A stretch of DNA of 16,383 nucleotides, taken from Anaerolinea sp. Lineage in GTDB: Bacteria > Chloroflexota > Anaerolineae > Anaerolineales > Villigracilaceae. The notes under the pieces were generated by a model. It was not told where the DNA came from and ran no database searches. It worked only from the letters and a program-made list of their open reading frames with translations. Where the stretch lies: NCBI GenBank assembly GCA_020720965.1, contig DYNS01000017.1, positions 1-16,383 on the forward strand. The letters are read 5' to 3'. This document shows, piece after piece, positions 6,098 through 12,398 of this stretch. Numbering within the stretch: position 1 is the stretch's first letter; each line of letters starts with the position of its first letter. The position numbers and the translations under genes were made by a program.

Positions 6098-6553
6098 CTA
6101 TTCTGGCTGGCGTTTGAGGAAGAGGACGGTGCGCTCAAATTCGACTAGCACGGTTCCGTCTGGCTTCTTGCCCCAATGCTTAAGGCGGACAATGCCCGCT
6201 TCGGGGCGGGTACGGGAGGGGCGCATTTCCAGCACCTCGGTTTCGGCATAAACGGTGTCGCCGTGAAAGGCAGGGTTGGGGTGTGTCACCTTGTCGTAGC
6301 CCAGGTTGGCGAGGATGGTTCCATCGGTCAGGTCGGCTACGGTGAGACCGGTGACAAGCCCCAAGGTGAAGATGCCGTTGACAATCCGCTGTCCGTAGGG
6401 GGTTTGGGCGGCATAGTCCGCGTTGGTGTGGAGGGGCTGTGGGTTCATGGTGAGCATGGAGAAGAGGGTGTTGTCCATTTCGGTGAGAGTGCGCCCGCTG
6501 CCATGTCGAATGCGCTGCCCAACCTGCAAGTCTTCGTAATATTTGCCGGTCAT
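6098..6553 (-). CDS. MaoC-family acyl-CoA hydratase/dehydratase
   Basis: The 151-aa hot-dog protein begins KYYEDLQVGQRIRHGSGRTLTEMDN and has TMNPQPLHTN (35-44), the pattern seen in MaoC proteins encoded beside CitE-like lyases, including mesaconyl-CoA-hydratase-like members. Asn37-Pro38 and His42 match the Asn-Pro and His of the hydratase motif. The Asp usually two residues before Asn is Thr35, so catalysis may use another acid such as Asp27. A following HPNPAFHGDTVYAETEVLEM segment is typical of the family. Its ATG overlaps the stop of the biotin-carrier gene by 4 nt (ATGA), and a GGAGA site lies in the end of that gene, so translation is probably coupled. Substrate is probably a branched short-chain enoyl-CoA (inference). 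Confidence 0.9.
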   Translation of the reverse strand: MTGKYYEDLQVGQRIRHGSGRTLTEMDNTLFSMLTMNPQPLHTNADYAAQTPYGQRIVNGIFTLGLVTGLTVADLTDGTILANLGYDKVTHPNPAFHGDTVYAETEVLEMRPSRTRPEAGIVRLKHWGKKPDGTVLVEFERTVLFLKRQPE

Positions 6554-6969
6554 TCTGTCTCCTGCGGGGTAAGTTGAAAAAGGGTCTCCTGCCTTTCGAT
6601 GGTTTGCCCGGTCTGAACAAATACCTGGGCAACGGTGGCGGCAAAAGGAGCCAGGATTTTAATTTCCATCTTCATCGCTTCCAGCATGGCAAGAGTTTGA
6701 CCCGCCTGCACCCATTGACCCGCCTGCACAAGCACCGCCCGCACCTGCCCCGGCATGGGGGCAATTAACGCGCCCGCCTGCGGACTTTCGGCGGCGCGGC
6801 GGCTGGTTTTGGTCTGCTTTTGAAGCCGATATGTTTTGCCATCCAGAGTGACCCAACGGGTATTTGCCTGGCTGGAAACATAAGCGCTGACAACTTTGCC
6901 CTGCCATACCAGGCGAACTCGCGCTCCCTGCACGGAAATTATCTGAAGAGGGGGATTGAGGGTGTCCAT
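6550..6969 (-). CDS. Biotin carboxyl carrier protein (orphan BCCP)
   Basis: The 139-aa protein has a C-terminal biotinyl domain: APMPGQV (70-76), paired VxxGQ turns, and the biotin-attachment motif LEAMKME with Lys100 as predicted modification site. Residues 1-55 form a beta-rich N-terminal part unlike a standard AccB. I start at the ATG at 6969 rather than the longer form because a TATACT box ends 8 nt upstream, predicting a leaderless mRNA. No biotin carboxylase or carboxyltransferase is adjacent; the gene heads an operon with MaoC and CitE-like genes. It could serve a carboxylase encoded elsewhere, or be shared with the methylmalonyl-CoA decarboxylase encoded 0.8 kb away, which has its own carrier. 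The domain call is secure; the partner is unknown. Confidence 0.9.
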   Translation of the reverse strand: MDTLNPPLQIISVQGARVRLVWQGKVVSAYVSSQANTRWVTLDGKTYRLQKQTKTSRRAAESPQAGALIAPMPGQVRAVLVQAGQWVQAGQTLAMLEAMKMEIKILAPFAATVAQVFVQTGQTIERQETLFQLTPQETE

Positions 6970-6977
6970 AAGAGCTG

Positions 6978-6983
6978 AGTATA
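6978..6983 (-). promoter_or_regulatory. -10 box of a leaderless promoter (BCCP operon)
   Basis: TATACT on the minus strand ends 8 nt before the ATG at 6969 and no Shine-Dalgarno intervenes. The start site would fall at about 6969-6971. Confidence 0.55.
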
Positions 6984-7040
6984 ACGCGATTTTCATCATC
7001 CCCTGCCCCTGTACAGCGATACTCGGTATGGACTCGATTC

Positions 7041-7052
7041 ATCCGCAGATTT
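7041..7052 (+). repeat. ATCCGCAGATTT dispersed repeat, copy 1
   Basis: This 12-mer lies in the intergenic space between the BCCP gene and tRNA-Gly and is followed by a related CGCAGATGGCGCGGATT stretch. An identical 12-mer occurs at 11329-11340, also intergenic. It is probably a degenerate copy of a short interspersed repeat. Confidence 0.4.
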
Positions 7053-7103
7053 CGCAGATGGCGCGGATTCAAAACAAACCCCTGACTGAGAAGTTACTTT
7101 CTC

Positions 7104-7132
7104 TTCACAAAAACGGGCGCAGCGGGTATGAT
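7104..7132 (+). promoter_or_regulatory. Promoter of tRNA-Gly
   Basis: A -35 of TTCACA (7104-7109) and a -10 of TATGAT (7127-7132) are separated by exactly 17 nt. This is the best-formed sigma70-type promoter in the window, and initiation near 7139-7140 falls just before the tRNA 5' end at 7143. Confidence 0.75.
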
Positions 7133-7142
7133 AACCGTCCTT

Positions 7143-7214
7143 GCGGGAGTCGCCAAGCGGTAAGGCATCAGCCTTCCAAGCTGATATTCGCGGGTTCGAA
7201 TCCCGTCTCCCGCT
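7143..7214 (+). tRNA. tRNA-Gly (anticodon TCC)
   Basis: The sequence folds as a full cloverleaf. The 7-bp acceptor stem pairs GCGGGAG with CTCCCGC. The 3-bp D stem is GCC with GGC. The anticodon arm is TCAGC-CTTCCAA-GCTGA with anticodon TCC. After a 5-nt variable loop, the T arm is GCGGG-TTCGAAT-CCCGT with one G-T pair. The discriminator base is T7214. The 3' CCA is not encoded directly after the discriminator. It decodes GGA and possibly other Gly codons. It has a clear promoter upstream and a terminator downstream. Confidence 0.97.
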
Positions 7215-7223
7215 CCTCCACCC

Positions 7224-7253
7224 AAAAAGCCCTGCCTTATGCCGGGCTTTTTT
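7224..7253 (+). terminator. Intrinsic terminator after tRNA-Gly
   Basis: AAAAAGCCC (7224-7232) pairs with GGGCTTTTT (7244-7252) around an 11-nt loop, ending in six T residues. It lies between the tRNA and a coding start only 11 nt downstream, so the peptidase gene probably depends on read-through or an unseen promoter. Confidence 0.85.
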
Positions 7254-7263
7254 GCTTAAGACC

Positions 7264-7764
7264 ATGACACAAGAAACCCTCCTCCAACACCTGCAACAAG
7301 CCGGGCAAACCGGTCAGCAAACCGCCGACTACCTGCGTCAGCGCGGCATTCCCATTCGTTTTGCGCGGGGTGTTGCCGCCGCCGGAGCCTGGTGGACTCC
7401 CTGGCGCGCCATTTACATCAACCGGCGTTATTTTGACCCGCAAACAGCCCCCACCCCTCGCCTGCTTTGCCTATTGGCGCACGAGGTGAAACACCTTCAG
7501 CAAGGGATGCTCACCGCCCTCTCGGTGTACGGTGAGTTGGAAGCCTGGCAGGTCGATTTTCGGCTTTGCCAGGAATTGAACGGGAACAAGCCTCCGCACC
7601 CGGCAATTGCCGAGCTGTTGAGCCTGCCTCTGCAAATGGAAAGGCGGACGCTGGAACGCGCCCGCCATTTAATGCAAGCCTACGCCACCCAAGCCTATCG
7701 CGCCGACCTGCTGCCGCTCTTCCCCCTGCCGCAAGAGATTGCCTACTGGCTGAGAAGACGCTAA
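7264..7764 (+). CDS. Small zincin-like metallopeptidase (HEVKH)
   Basis: The 166-aa cytoplasmic-looking protein (no signal peptide or membrane helix) has a consensus zinc-protease helix, LLAHEVKHLQQG, with His73, Glu74 and His77. The ELEAWQVDFR segment (91-100) offers Glu91 or Glu93 as a third zinc ligand, as in gluzincins. The rest is Arg- and Leu-rich and I do not recognise a named family. I chose the ATG at 7264 because earlier in-frame codons read through the tRNA gene and terminator. There is no Shine-Dalgarno, and the start is 11 nt after the terminator T-tract. The stop codon overlaps the stop of mmdB on the other strand by 4 nt. Peptidase activity is predicted from the motif only. Confidence 0.75.
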   Translation: MTQETLLQHLQQAGQTGQQTADYLRQRGIPIRFARGVAAAGAWWTPWRAIYINRRYFDPQTAPTPRLLCLLAHEVKHLQQGMLTALSVYGELEAWQVDFRLCQELNGNKPPHPAIAELLSLPLQMERRTLERARHLMQAYATQAYRADLLPLFPLPQEIAYWLRRR

Positions 7765-8900
7765 AGCAAAGCCGAAACCAAAGCCAGCAGCGCCCCGCCC
7801 GCAACGACAGAAGCCAGCTGCCCGGCGGTGTTTGCGCCCATGGCGTGCATGAGAATATAGTTATCGGGGTCATCTTTTAACGCCTGCTGCGCCGCCAAAC
7901 GCCCCGCCATGGGGAAGGCGCTGATGCCGCAAGCGCCAATCAGCGGGTTCACTTTGCCGCCAGTGAGAAACGCCATCAGTTTGCCAAATAAAAGCCCCGC
8001 TACCGTATCCAACCCAAAAGCCAGAAGCCCCAGCCCCATCACCAATAAAGTCCGCACCTGAAAGCCGCTCGCGGGGTCGTAGATGAACTTTTCGGCGGTC
8101 ATGGTCGCGCCGATGGTTAAGCCCAGGAACAAGGTTGCCATGTTAATAATTTCATTCTGCGCCGATTTGCTCAGGCGCTCCACCACGCCGGATTCTTTCA
8201 GCAGGTTGCCCAGCATCAGAGCGGCGATGAGGGGCGCAGCGGCGGGGGCGACCAGGCTAATGGCAACCGTCACCAGCACGGGGAAGGCAATGACCGCAGG
8301 TTGCGAAACCGGGCGGGGGGCATACTCCATCCGAATTTGGCGCTCGCGCCGGGTTGTTAGCAGGCGCATGAGGGGCGGTTGAATAATGGGGATGAGACTC
8401 ATGTACGAGTAAGCGGCAACCGCAATCGGTCCCAGCAGGTCGGGTGCGAGTTTGGATGTGACGAAGATGGCGGTAGGACCGTCAATCGCGCCGATGGTTC
8501 CAATCGAAGCCGCCTCGTTAAGCGGGAAACCCATCAGCCGGGCGAGAATCAGTATCCCAAAAATGCCAAACTGCCCCGCCGCGCCCAAAAGCGCCATGTG
8601 CGGCTGCGCCAGCAGGGGGCGAAAATCAATCATCGCGCCCACGCCGATGAAAATGAGCAAGGGGAATAACTCCGTCTCGATGCCTGCCTGGTACAAAACC
8701 CGCAAAAAACTGTGCTCGGCATACACCGACATGCCCAAATTTGCCAAAATGCAGCCAAAACCAATTGGCAAAAGCAAAACCGGCTCGTATTCCTTTGCCA
8801 CCGCTAGGTAAATGAGCAAAGCCCCCACCAAAAGCATGAGCGCGTTTGCCCAGCCAAACTGCAAACCGCCGAACAAAGCCGTCAAAAAGTCGGCGTTCAT
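7761..8900 (-). CDS. mmdB: Na+-translocating methylmalonyl-CoA decarboxylase beta subunit
   Basis: This 379-aa integral membrane protein is the Na+ channel and carboxybiotin decarboxylase subunit of the OadB/MmdB/GcdB family. About ten hydrophobic segments are visible. Diagnostic motifs are IGTIGAIDGPTAIFVTSKLAP, with the Na+-linked Asp140 in the usual DGPTAI context, NMATLFLGLTIGATM, GKVNPLIGACGISAFPMAGR, and a C-terminal NYILMHAMGANTAGQLASVVAGG. In this family, decarboxylation of carboxybiotin on the gamma subunit drives Na+ export. Its ATG overlaps the mmdC stop by 4 nt. OadB (oxaloacetate) is a close relative. The carboxyltransferase in this operon is the acyl-CoA type, which decides for methylmalonyl-CoA over oxaloacetate. 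Confidence 0.93.
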   Translation of the reverse strand: MNADFLTALFGGLQFGWANALMLLVGALLIYLAVAKEYEPVLLLPIGFGCILANLGMSVYAEHSFLRVLYQAGIETELFPLLIFIGVGAMIDFRPLLAQPHMALLGAAGQFGIFGILILARLMGFPLNEAASIGTIGAIDGPTAIFVTSKLAPDLLGPIAVAAYSYMSLIPIIQPPLMRLLTTRRERQIRMEYAPRPVSQPAVIAFPVLVTVAISLVAPAAAPLIAALMLGNLLKESGVVERLSKSAQNEIINMATLFLGLTIGATMTAEKFIYDPASGFQVRTLLVMGLGLLAFGLDTVAGLLFGKLMAFLTGGKVNPLIGACGISAFPMAGRLAAQQALKDDPDNYILMHAMGANTAGQLASVVAGGALLALVSALL

Positions 8901-9319
8901 GCTTCAAACTCCACCAGGGTTTGCTTATGCGCCACCGATTGCCCGGCTTGCACCAGAACCGCCCCAATTTTGCCCGCCCGCACCGAGCGAATGCTGTTTT
9001 TCATCTTCATTGCTTCAATCACCAGCAGGGTTGCGCCCGCTTCCACCACGTCCCCGGTGCGGACGAAGACTTCCGTTACTGTGCCGGGCAGGGGGGAGAG
9101 CAACCCATTACTGGAAGAATCCGCCCGCGCCGGGGGCGGATTTTCCGCTCCCCCGCGTTTCTGCGCCGCGAGAGGGACTTTCACCGGCGAGGGCAGGCTT
9201 CCGGCATCCGGGAAGACCTCGAACACCTCGCCATCCACCTTTGCCCGCACCGGGCGGGCGTTTAAGTCTTCAATTTCCACCGTATAGGTTTTATCTTCAA
9301 TTTTTACGTTGTATTGCAT
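8897..9319 (-). CDS. mmdC: Methylmalonyl-CoA decarboxylase gamma subunit (biotin carrier)
   Basis: The 140-aa biotinyl protein carries CO2 from the alpha subunit to the membrane beta subunit. It has an N-terminal MQYNVKIEDKTYTVEIEDL beta domain, an Ala/Pro-rich hinge (about 50-70) typical of decarboxylase carriers, and the biotinyl domain with SPLPGTV, VRTGDVV and the attachment motif IEAMKMKN (Lys105). The MKMKN form rather than MKMEN is seen in some decarboxylase gamma subunits. A CAGGAGA ribosome-binding site precedes the ATG, and the end overlaps mmdB (ATGA). It differs in linker and N-terminus from the orphan BCCP at 6550-6969, so the two are not a recent duplication. Confidence 0.92.
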   Translation of the reverse strand: MQYNVKIEDKTYTVEIEDLNARPVRAKVDGEVFEVFPDAGSLPSPVKVPLAAQKRGGAENPPPARADSSSNGLLSPLPGTVTEVFVRTGDVVEAGATLLVIEAMKMKNSIRSVRAGKIGAVLVQAGQSVAHKQTLVEFEA

Positions 9320-9353
9320 AAGTTCTCCTGCAAGGAAGGTCGGTACGGGACGA

Positions 9354-9674
9354 TTAGTGAATGCGTTTGTGATTCATGCGCTGCGACATTTGCCCGGTGC
9401 GTAAGCCCAGCTGCCAGGCGCTCACCAGCGCCGCCGGGGGCGACTTGAGCGGATGCGCCCCACCCTGCCGCGCCAATGCCACCGCCACTGCCGCCGCAGC
9501 CGCCCTGGCGCGGCGCTCCGCCTCCACCACCGGCGACCCGGCTGGGGCAGAGGGCGCAGCCTGCGGGGGCGGGGCAGTGAAACGGTTTAGCGCCGCCATG
9601 GCAAACCACAGCAATAGCAACGCCACAAAAGTTACAGCCATCCCAACCAGCGAAACCCAAAGAACATCGGTCAT
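9354..9674 (-). CDS. mmdD: OadG/MmdD-type small membrane subunit
   Basis: The 106-aa protein has one N-terminal membrane helix (about 5-27, VSLVGMAVTFVALLLLWFAMAAL), then an Ala/Pro-rich linker and a basic C-terminal tail. That is the layout of OadG/MmdD, the small subunit that holds the decarboxylase complex together. The start is the ATG at 9674, which has a GGGAG site upstream; a longer in-frame extension runs antiparallel in sense to the end of mmdA in another frame and is rejected. Such subunits have little sequence conservation, so the call depends on topology and on position between mmdA and mmdC. Spacing is 34 nt on both sides. Confidence 0.85.
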   Translation of the reverse strand: MTDVLWVSLVGMAVTFVALLLLWFAMAALNRFTAPPPQAAPSAPAGSPVVEAERRARAAAAAVAVALARQGGAHPLKSPPAALVSAWQLGLRTGQMSQRMNHKRIH

Positions 9675-9708
9675 AAAAAACTCCCAATCTTGTTCGTGCA
9701 GCAAACGG

Positions 9709-11253
9709 TTAAACCGGGATATTGCCATGCTTGCGGGGCGGGGCGGGCGCAAATTTATCTCGCAATGCCGAAAGCGCGGCGATAATTTTGGGGCGGGTTT
9801 CCTTCGGCTCGATGATGTCGTCCACGTAGCCGGTGGAAGCCGCAAAATAGGGGTTATTAAAGCGGGCGCGGTATTCTTCCGCCAGGCGCAGACGCTCCGC
9901 AGCCGGGTTGGCGGCGGCTTCAATCTCGCGCCGGTAAAGGATATTCACCGCCCCCTCAGCGCCCAGGACGGCAATTTCAGCGCTGGGCCAGGCATAGGTC
10001 ACATCCGTTCCTAAATATTTGCTAGACATCACCACATAGGCTCCGCCGTAGGCTTTGCGGGTTATCACCGTCACCTTCGGTACAGTCGCTTCGGAATAGG
10101 CGTACAACAACTTGGCGCCATGCCGAATAATGCCGCCATGCTCCTGCGCCACCCCTGGCAAAAAGCCGGGAGAATCTACAAAAGTGACCAGGGGAATGTT
10201 GAAGCAGTCGCACATCCGCACGAAGCGGGTCATCTTATCGCTTGCGTCAATGTCAATTACCCCCGCCATCACCGCCGGTTCCTGTGCCACAATCCCCACG
10301 CTGTGCCCGCCGATACGCGCCAAACCCACCACCGCGTTCCGCGCCCAGCCAGGCTGAATTTCTAAAAACGAACCGGCATCCACCACCGATTCAATCACCT
10401 CATGCATCACATACGGCTCACGCGGGTCCAACGGCACAAGATGATTAAGCGCCTCGTCCATCCGTGCCGGGTCATCCTGCGGGGGGAAGTAGGGCGGGTT
10501 TTCCACATTGTTGGATGGCAGGTAAGAGAGAAAATGGCGGGCAGTTTGCAGCGCCTCCACCTCCGAGGCGGCTGCCAGGTGCGCCACCCCGCTGACGCAC
10601 ATGTGAATCTCGGAGCCGCCCAGCGATTCGGAATCGACCACCTCGCCGGTGACGGCTTTTATCACCTCCGGTCCCGTCAGGAACATGAAGGATTGCTTCT
10701 CCACCATAATCACCAGGTCTTGCAGGGCAGGGGAATAGGCTGCGCCGCCCGCGCAAGGACCAAGCATGACCGAAATTTGCGGCACAACCCCGGAATATTG
10801 GGCATTGCGGCGGAAAATTTCGGCGTACCCGCCCAGGGCTTTTACCCCCTCCTGAATCCGCGCCCCGCCGGAATCGAGCAGGGCGATGCAGGGTGCGCCA
10901 TTACGCATGGCTAAATCCATCACCCGGCAGATTTTGTGGCTCTGCATCTCGGAGAGCGCCCCGCCAAAGATGGTGAAATCTTGAGCATAAACGTACACAA
11001 CCCGCCCGTCAATCGTCCCGTAGCCGGTAACGACTCCATCTCCCAGGTATTGCTCGTGCGTGGTTTCGCTCAATTCGCTGGTGATGAAAGGCTCCAGCTC
11101 GTTAAAAGTTCCGAGGTCTAGCAGGGTTTCCACCCGCTCGCGGGCGGTGAGCTTTCCTTTGGCGTGCTGTTTGGCAATCTTATCTGCGCCGCCGCCCGCC
11201 AGGGCTTTGGCACGCATCTGACGTAGTTGCAAAATGCGGGGGTCTTCTGGCAT
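9709..11253 (-). CDS. mmdA: Methylmalonyl-CoA decarboxylase alpha subunit (carboxyltransferase)
   Basis: The 514-aa biotin-dependent acyl-CoA carboxyltransferase has two crotonase-like halves. It begins with AKQHAKGKLTARERVETLLD; the N-half has YVYAQDFTIFGGALSE, LLDSGGARIQEGV and GPCAGGAAYSPAL, and the C-half has GIVAQEPAVMAGVIDIDASDK, DSPGFLPGVAQE and TRKAYGGAYVVMSSK. It moves the carboxyl group of methylmalonyl-CoA to biotin. By sequence alone it could be propionyl-CoA carboxylase beta (PccB). The following membrane beta, small and carrier subunits, and the lack of a biotin carboxylase gene, favour the Na+ pump. The start has AAGGAG upstream. First gene of the operon; promoter at 11291-11296 and a palindromic operator at 11268-11287. 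Confidence 0.94.
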   Translation of the reverse strand: MPEDPRILQLRQMRAKALAGGGADKIAKQHAKGKLTARERVETLLDLGTFNELEPFITSELSETTHEQYLGDGVVTGYGTIDGRVVYVYAQDFTIFGGALSEMQSHKICRVMDLAMRNGAPCIALLDSGGARIQEGVKALGGYAEIFRRNAQYSGVVPQISVMLGPCAGGAAYSPALQDLVIMVEKQSFMFLTGPEVIKAVTGEVVDSESLGGSEIHMCVSGVAHLAAASEVEALQTARHFLSYLPSNNVENPPYFPPQDDPARMDEALNHLVPLDPREPYVMHEVIESVVDAGSFLEIQPGWARNAVVGLARIGGHSVGIVAQEPAVMAGVIDIDASDKMTRFVRMCDCFNIPLVTFVDSPGFLPGVAQEHGGIIRHGAKLLYAYSEATVPKVTVITRKAYGGAYVVMSSKYLGTDVTYAWPSAEIAVLGAEGAVNILYRREIEAAANPAAERLRLAEEYRARFNNPYFAASTGYVDDIIEPKETRPKIIAALSALRDKFAPAPPRKHGNIPV

Positions 11254-11267
11254 AACATCTCCTTGTA

Positions 11268-11287
11268 ATTGTGAAGTAAATCACAAT
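11268..11287. promoter_or_regulatory. CRP-type palindromic operator at the mmd start site
   Basis: ATTGTGA-AGTAAA-TCACAAT is a perfect 7-bp inverted repeat with a 6-nt spacer. It contains the exact TGTGA-N6-TCACA core recognised by CRP/FNR-superfamily regulators. It lies just downstream of the -10 box and covers the predicted transcription start (near 11284), a position that normally represses. No regulator gene is nearby. Confidence 0.65.
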
Positions 11288-11290
11288 CAG

Positions 11291-11296
11291 AGTATA
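11291..11296 (-). promoter_or_regulatory. -10 box of the mmd operon
   Basis: TATACT on the minus strand gives a start near 11284 and a 5' UTR of about 30 nt carrying the AAGGAG site of mmdA. The -35 is weak (TGTTTT at 17-nt spacing). Confidence 0.5.
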
Positions 11297-11328
11297 AGAC
11301 CATCCTCGCCACAAAAACAGTGACAGGA

Positions 11329-11340
11329 ATCCGCAGATTT
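11329..11340 (+). repeat. ATCCGCAGATTT dispersed repeat, copy 2
   Basis: Identical to 7041-7052 and also intergenic, upstream of the mmd promoter. The similarity ends at the 12-mer apart from a short GATG downstream of each. Confidence 0.4.
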
Positions 11341-11368
11341 GGGGATGAATATCGCTTGTTGGGGGTTT

Positions 11369-11546
11369 CCCTCACCCCAACCCCTCCCCCGGCGGGGGAG
11401 GGGCTATTTGTTGCCCAGGGAGGGGGAGGGGTTTTGCCCCGGCAAGAGAGTCCCCTTCCCCACCGGGGGAGAGGCTATTTGTTGCCCCGGCAAGAGAGTC
11501 CCCTCCCCCGGTGGGGGAGGGCGGAGGGTGAGGGAGAGCAGGGCGG
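11369..11546. repeat. Mosaic of G/C-rich palindromic repeats
   Basis: This roughly 180-bp non-coding stretch has at least three C-run/G-run palindromes (around 11382-11403, 11452-11475 and 11500-11521). They are joined by direct repeats: GGCTATTTGTTGCCC at 11402-11416 and 11473-11487 (period 71), and a 23-bp unit at 11434-11456 and 11482-11504 (period 48). The differing periods indicate nested duplication. It lies between the 3' end of the hydrolase gene and the mmd promoter and could form stable RNA hairpins on either strand. The rest of the gap 11254-11562 holds the mmd promoter and operator and one 12-bp repeat. Confidence 0.8.
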
Positions 11547-11562
11547 AGTAGATATTGGGGAA

Positions 11563-12330
11563 TTAGAACCCGAGCAAAAATTTGGCGATGATTCGGTTGG
11601 TTTGCTCTGGGGCTTCGATGTGGGGACGATGCCCGATGTGGGGGAAACTGACCGGGGTTATCTCTGGCAGGGGTGCGAGAATGCCGGGGAGCATGGAGAA
11701 ATCTTGCAGGGGGTCAGATTCGCCCCAGAGGATGAGGCTGCGGGTGGGCAGGCGGGGCAGCTCCGGGGTGAGGTCTGCGATGGTAAAGGGAACCGGGCTA
11801 AGGCGGGGAGGGTTGCGGCGGAGGCGCTGTGCAAGAGACGGGGAAATACCGGGGTGCAGGGCGAGGGTCAGTTCTTCCAACCAGGCAGGGGCATATTTCT
11901 GCGCCAGGGGCAACAGGGCGGGGTAACGGTGCAAAAGGCGGCGCGGAAAGTTGATTTGTTCGGCAAAGAGGAGGGGGTTGAGCAGGATGAGCCGAAAAAC
12001 TTTGTAGGGATGCCCCAAAGCGTAGCGCAAGCAAAGGTATGCCCCAAAACCATGCCCGATGAGGATGGGGGCGCGCCCCAGCGCGAGAGAATCTAACCAT
12101 TGACGGAAGGCGGTGACGTACATTTGAGCGTATTCCTGGCGAGGGTTGGCAAAGGCGGGGGTTTCGCCGTGCCCTGGCAGGTCGCAGGCGTAAATGTGAT
12201 GCCCGGTGGTGACAAGGGTGGGGATGAGTTCTTCCCAATCCCGCAGGGAGGCACCCAGGTCGTGTACGAGCAGGGCGGAATGCCCTGTTTCGCCTTGTTC
12301 CATATAGTGGGTCTGGAAGGGGTCGCTCAT
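11563..12330 (-). CDS. Alpha/beta-hydrolase-fold protein lacking the nucleophile serine
   Basis: The 255-aa protein has the alpha/beta-hydrolase layout. LLVHDLGASLRDWEELIPTL (20-39) holds the oxyanion region, where the usual HG is HD. CDLPGHGETP follows (49-58), then the nucleophile elbow LIGHGFGAYL (90-99), LILWGESDPL with Asp206, and IGHRPHIEAP with His234. The elbow normally reads GxSxG with the catalytic Ser; here Gly94 (codon GGT) takes its place while Asp and His remain. It is therefore either catalytically dead, a binding or scaffold protein, or works by another mechanism such as cofactor-free dioxygenase- or lyase-like chemistry. A TATAAT box ends 8 nt before the ATG (leaderless mRNA). 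It is transcribed alone. Fold is certain; activity unknown. Confidence 0.88.
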   Translation of the reverse strand: MSDPFQTHYMEQGETGHSALLVHDLGASLRDWEELIPTLVTTGHHIYACDLPGHGETPAFANPRQEYAQMYVTAFRQWLDSLALGRAPILIGHGFGAYLCLRYALGHPYKVFRLILLNPLLFAEQINFPRRLLHRYPALLPLAQKYAPAWLEELTLALHPGISPSLAQRLRRNPPRLSPVPFTIADLTPELPRLPTRSLILWGESDPLQDFSMLPGILAPLPEITPVSFPHIGHRPHIEAPEQTNRIIAKFLLGF

Positions 12331-12338
12331 GGGTGGGG

Positions 12339-12344
12339 ATTATA
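12339..12344 (-). promoter_or_regulatory. -10 box of a leaderless promoter (hydrolase-fold gene)
   Basis: A perfect TATAAT on the minus strand, 8 nt from the ATG at 12330, lies directly after the T-tract of the preceding terminator, so terminator and promoter abut. Confidence 0.65.
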
Positions 12345-12350
12345 GACAAA

Positions 12351-12382
12351 AAAAGCCCCTTGCAGGGTTGCAAGAGGCTTTT
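12351..12382 (-). terminator. Intrinsic terminator after the YugP-type gene
   Basis: AAAAGCC and CTTGCA (12351-12364, plus-strand letters) pair with TGCAAG and GGCTTTT (12369-12382) around a GGGT loop with one C-A mismatch. On the minus strand it ends in seven T residues. It closes the HAD-to-yugP transcription unit. Confidence 0.88.
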
Positions 12383-12398
12383 AATGGGCGAGGGCGGG

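Noticed and set aside
7141..7263. N-terminal extension of the zincin through tRNA-Gly
   Set aside because: The region is a perfect tRNA gene plus terminator; in-frame openness there is coincidental.
9675..9923. N-terminal extension of the OadG-type subunit into mmdA
   Set aside because: It reads mmdA in another frame with Pro/Arg-rich sequence; the internal ATG at 9674 has a Shine-Dalgarno and begins the expected membrane helix.
11369..11546. Possible CRISPR array
   Set aside because: Repeat periods differ (71 and 48 bp), the repeats are nested palindromes, there are no uniform spacers and no cas gene is present.
11320..12096. Plus-strand 258-codon frame starting in the repeat mosaic
   Set aside because: Its N-terminal part translates repeats and the rest is antisense to the alpha/beta-hydrolase gene.
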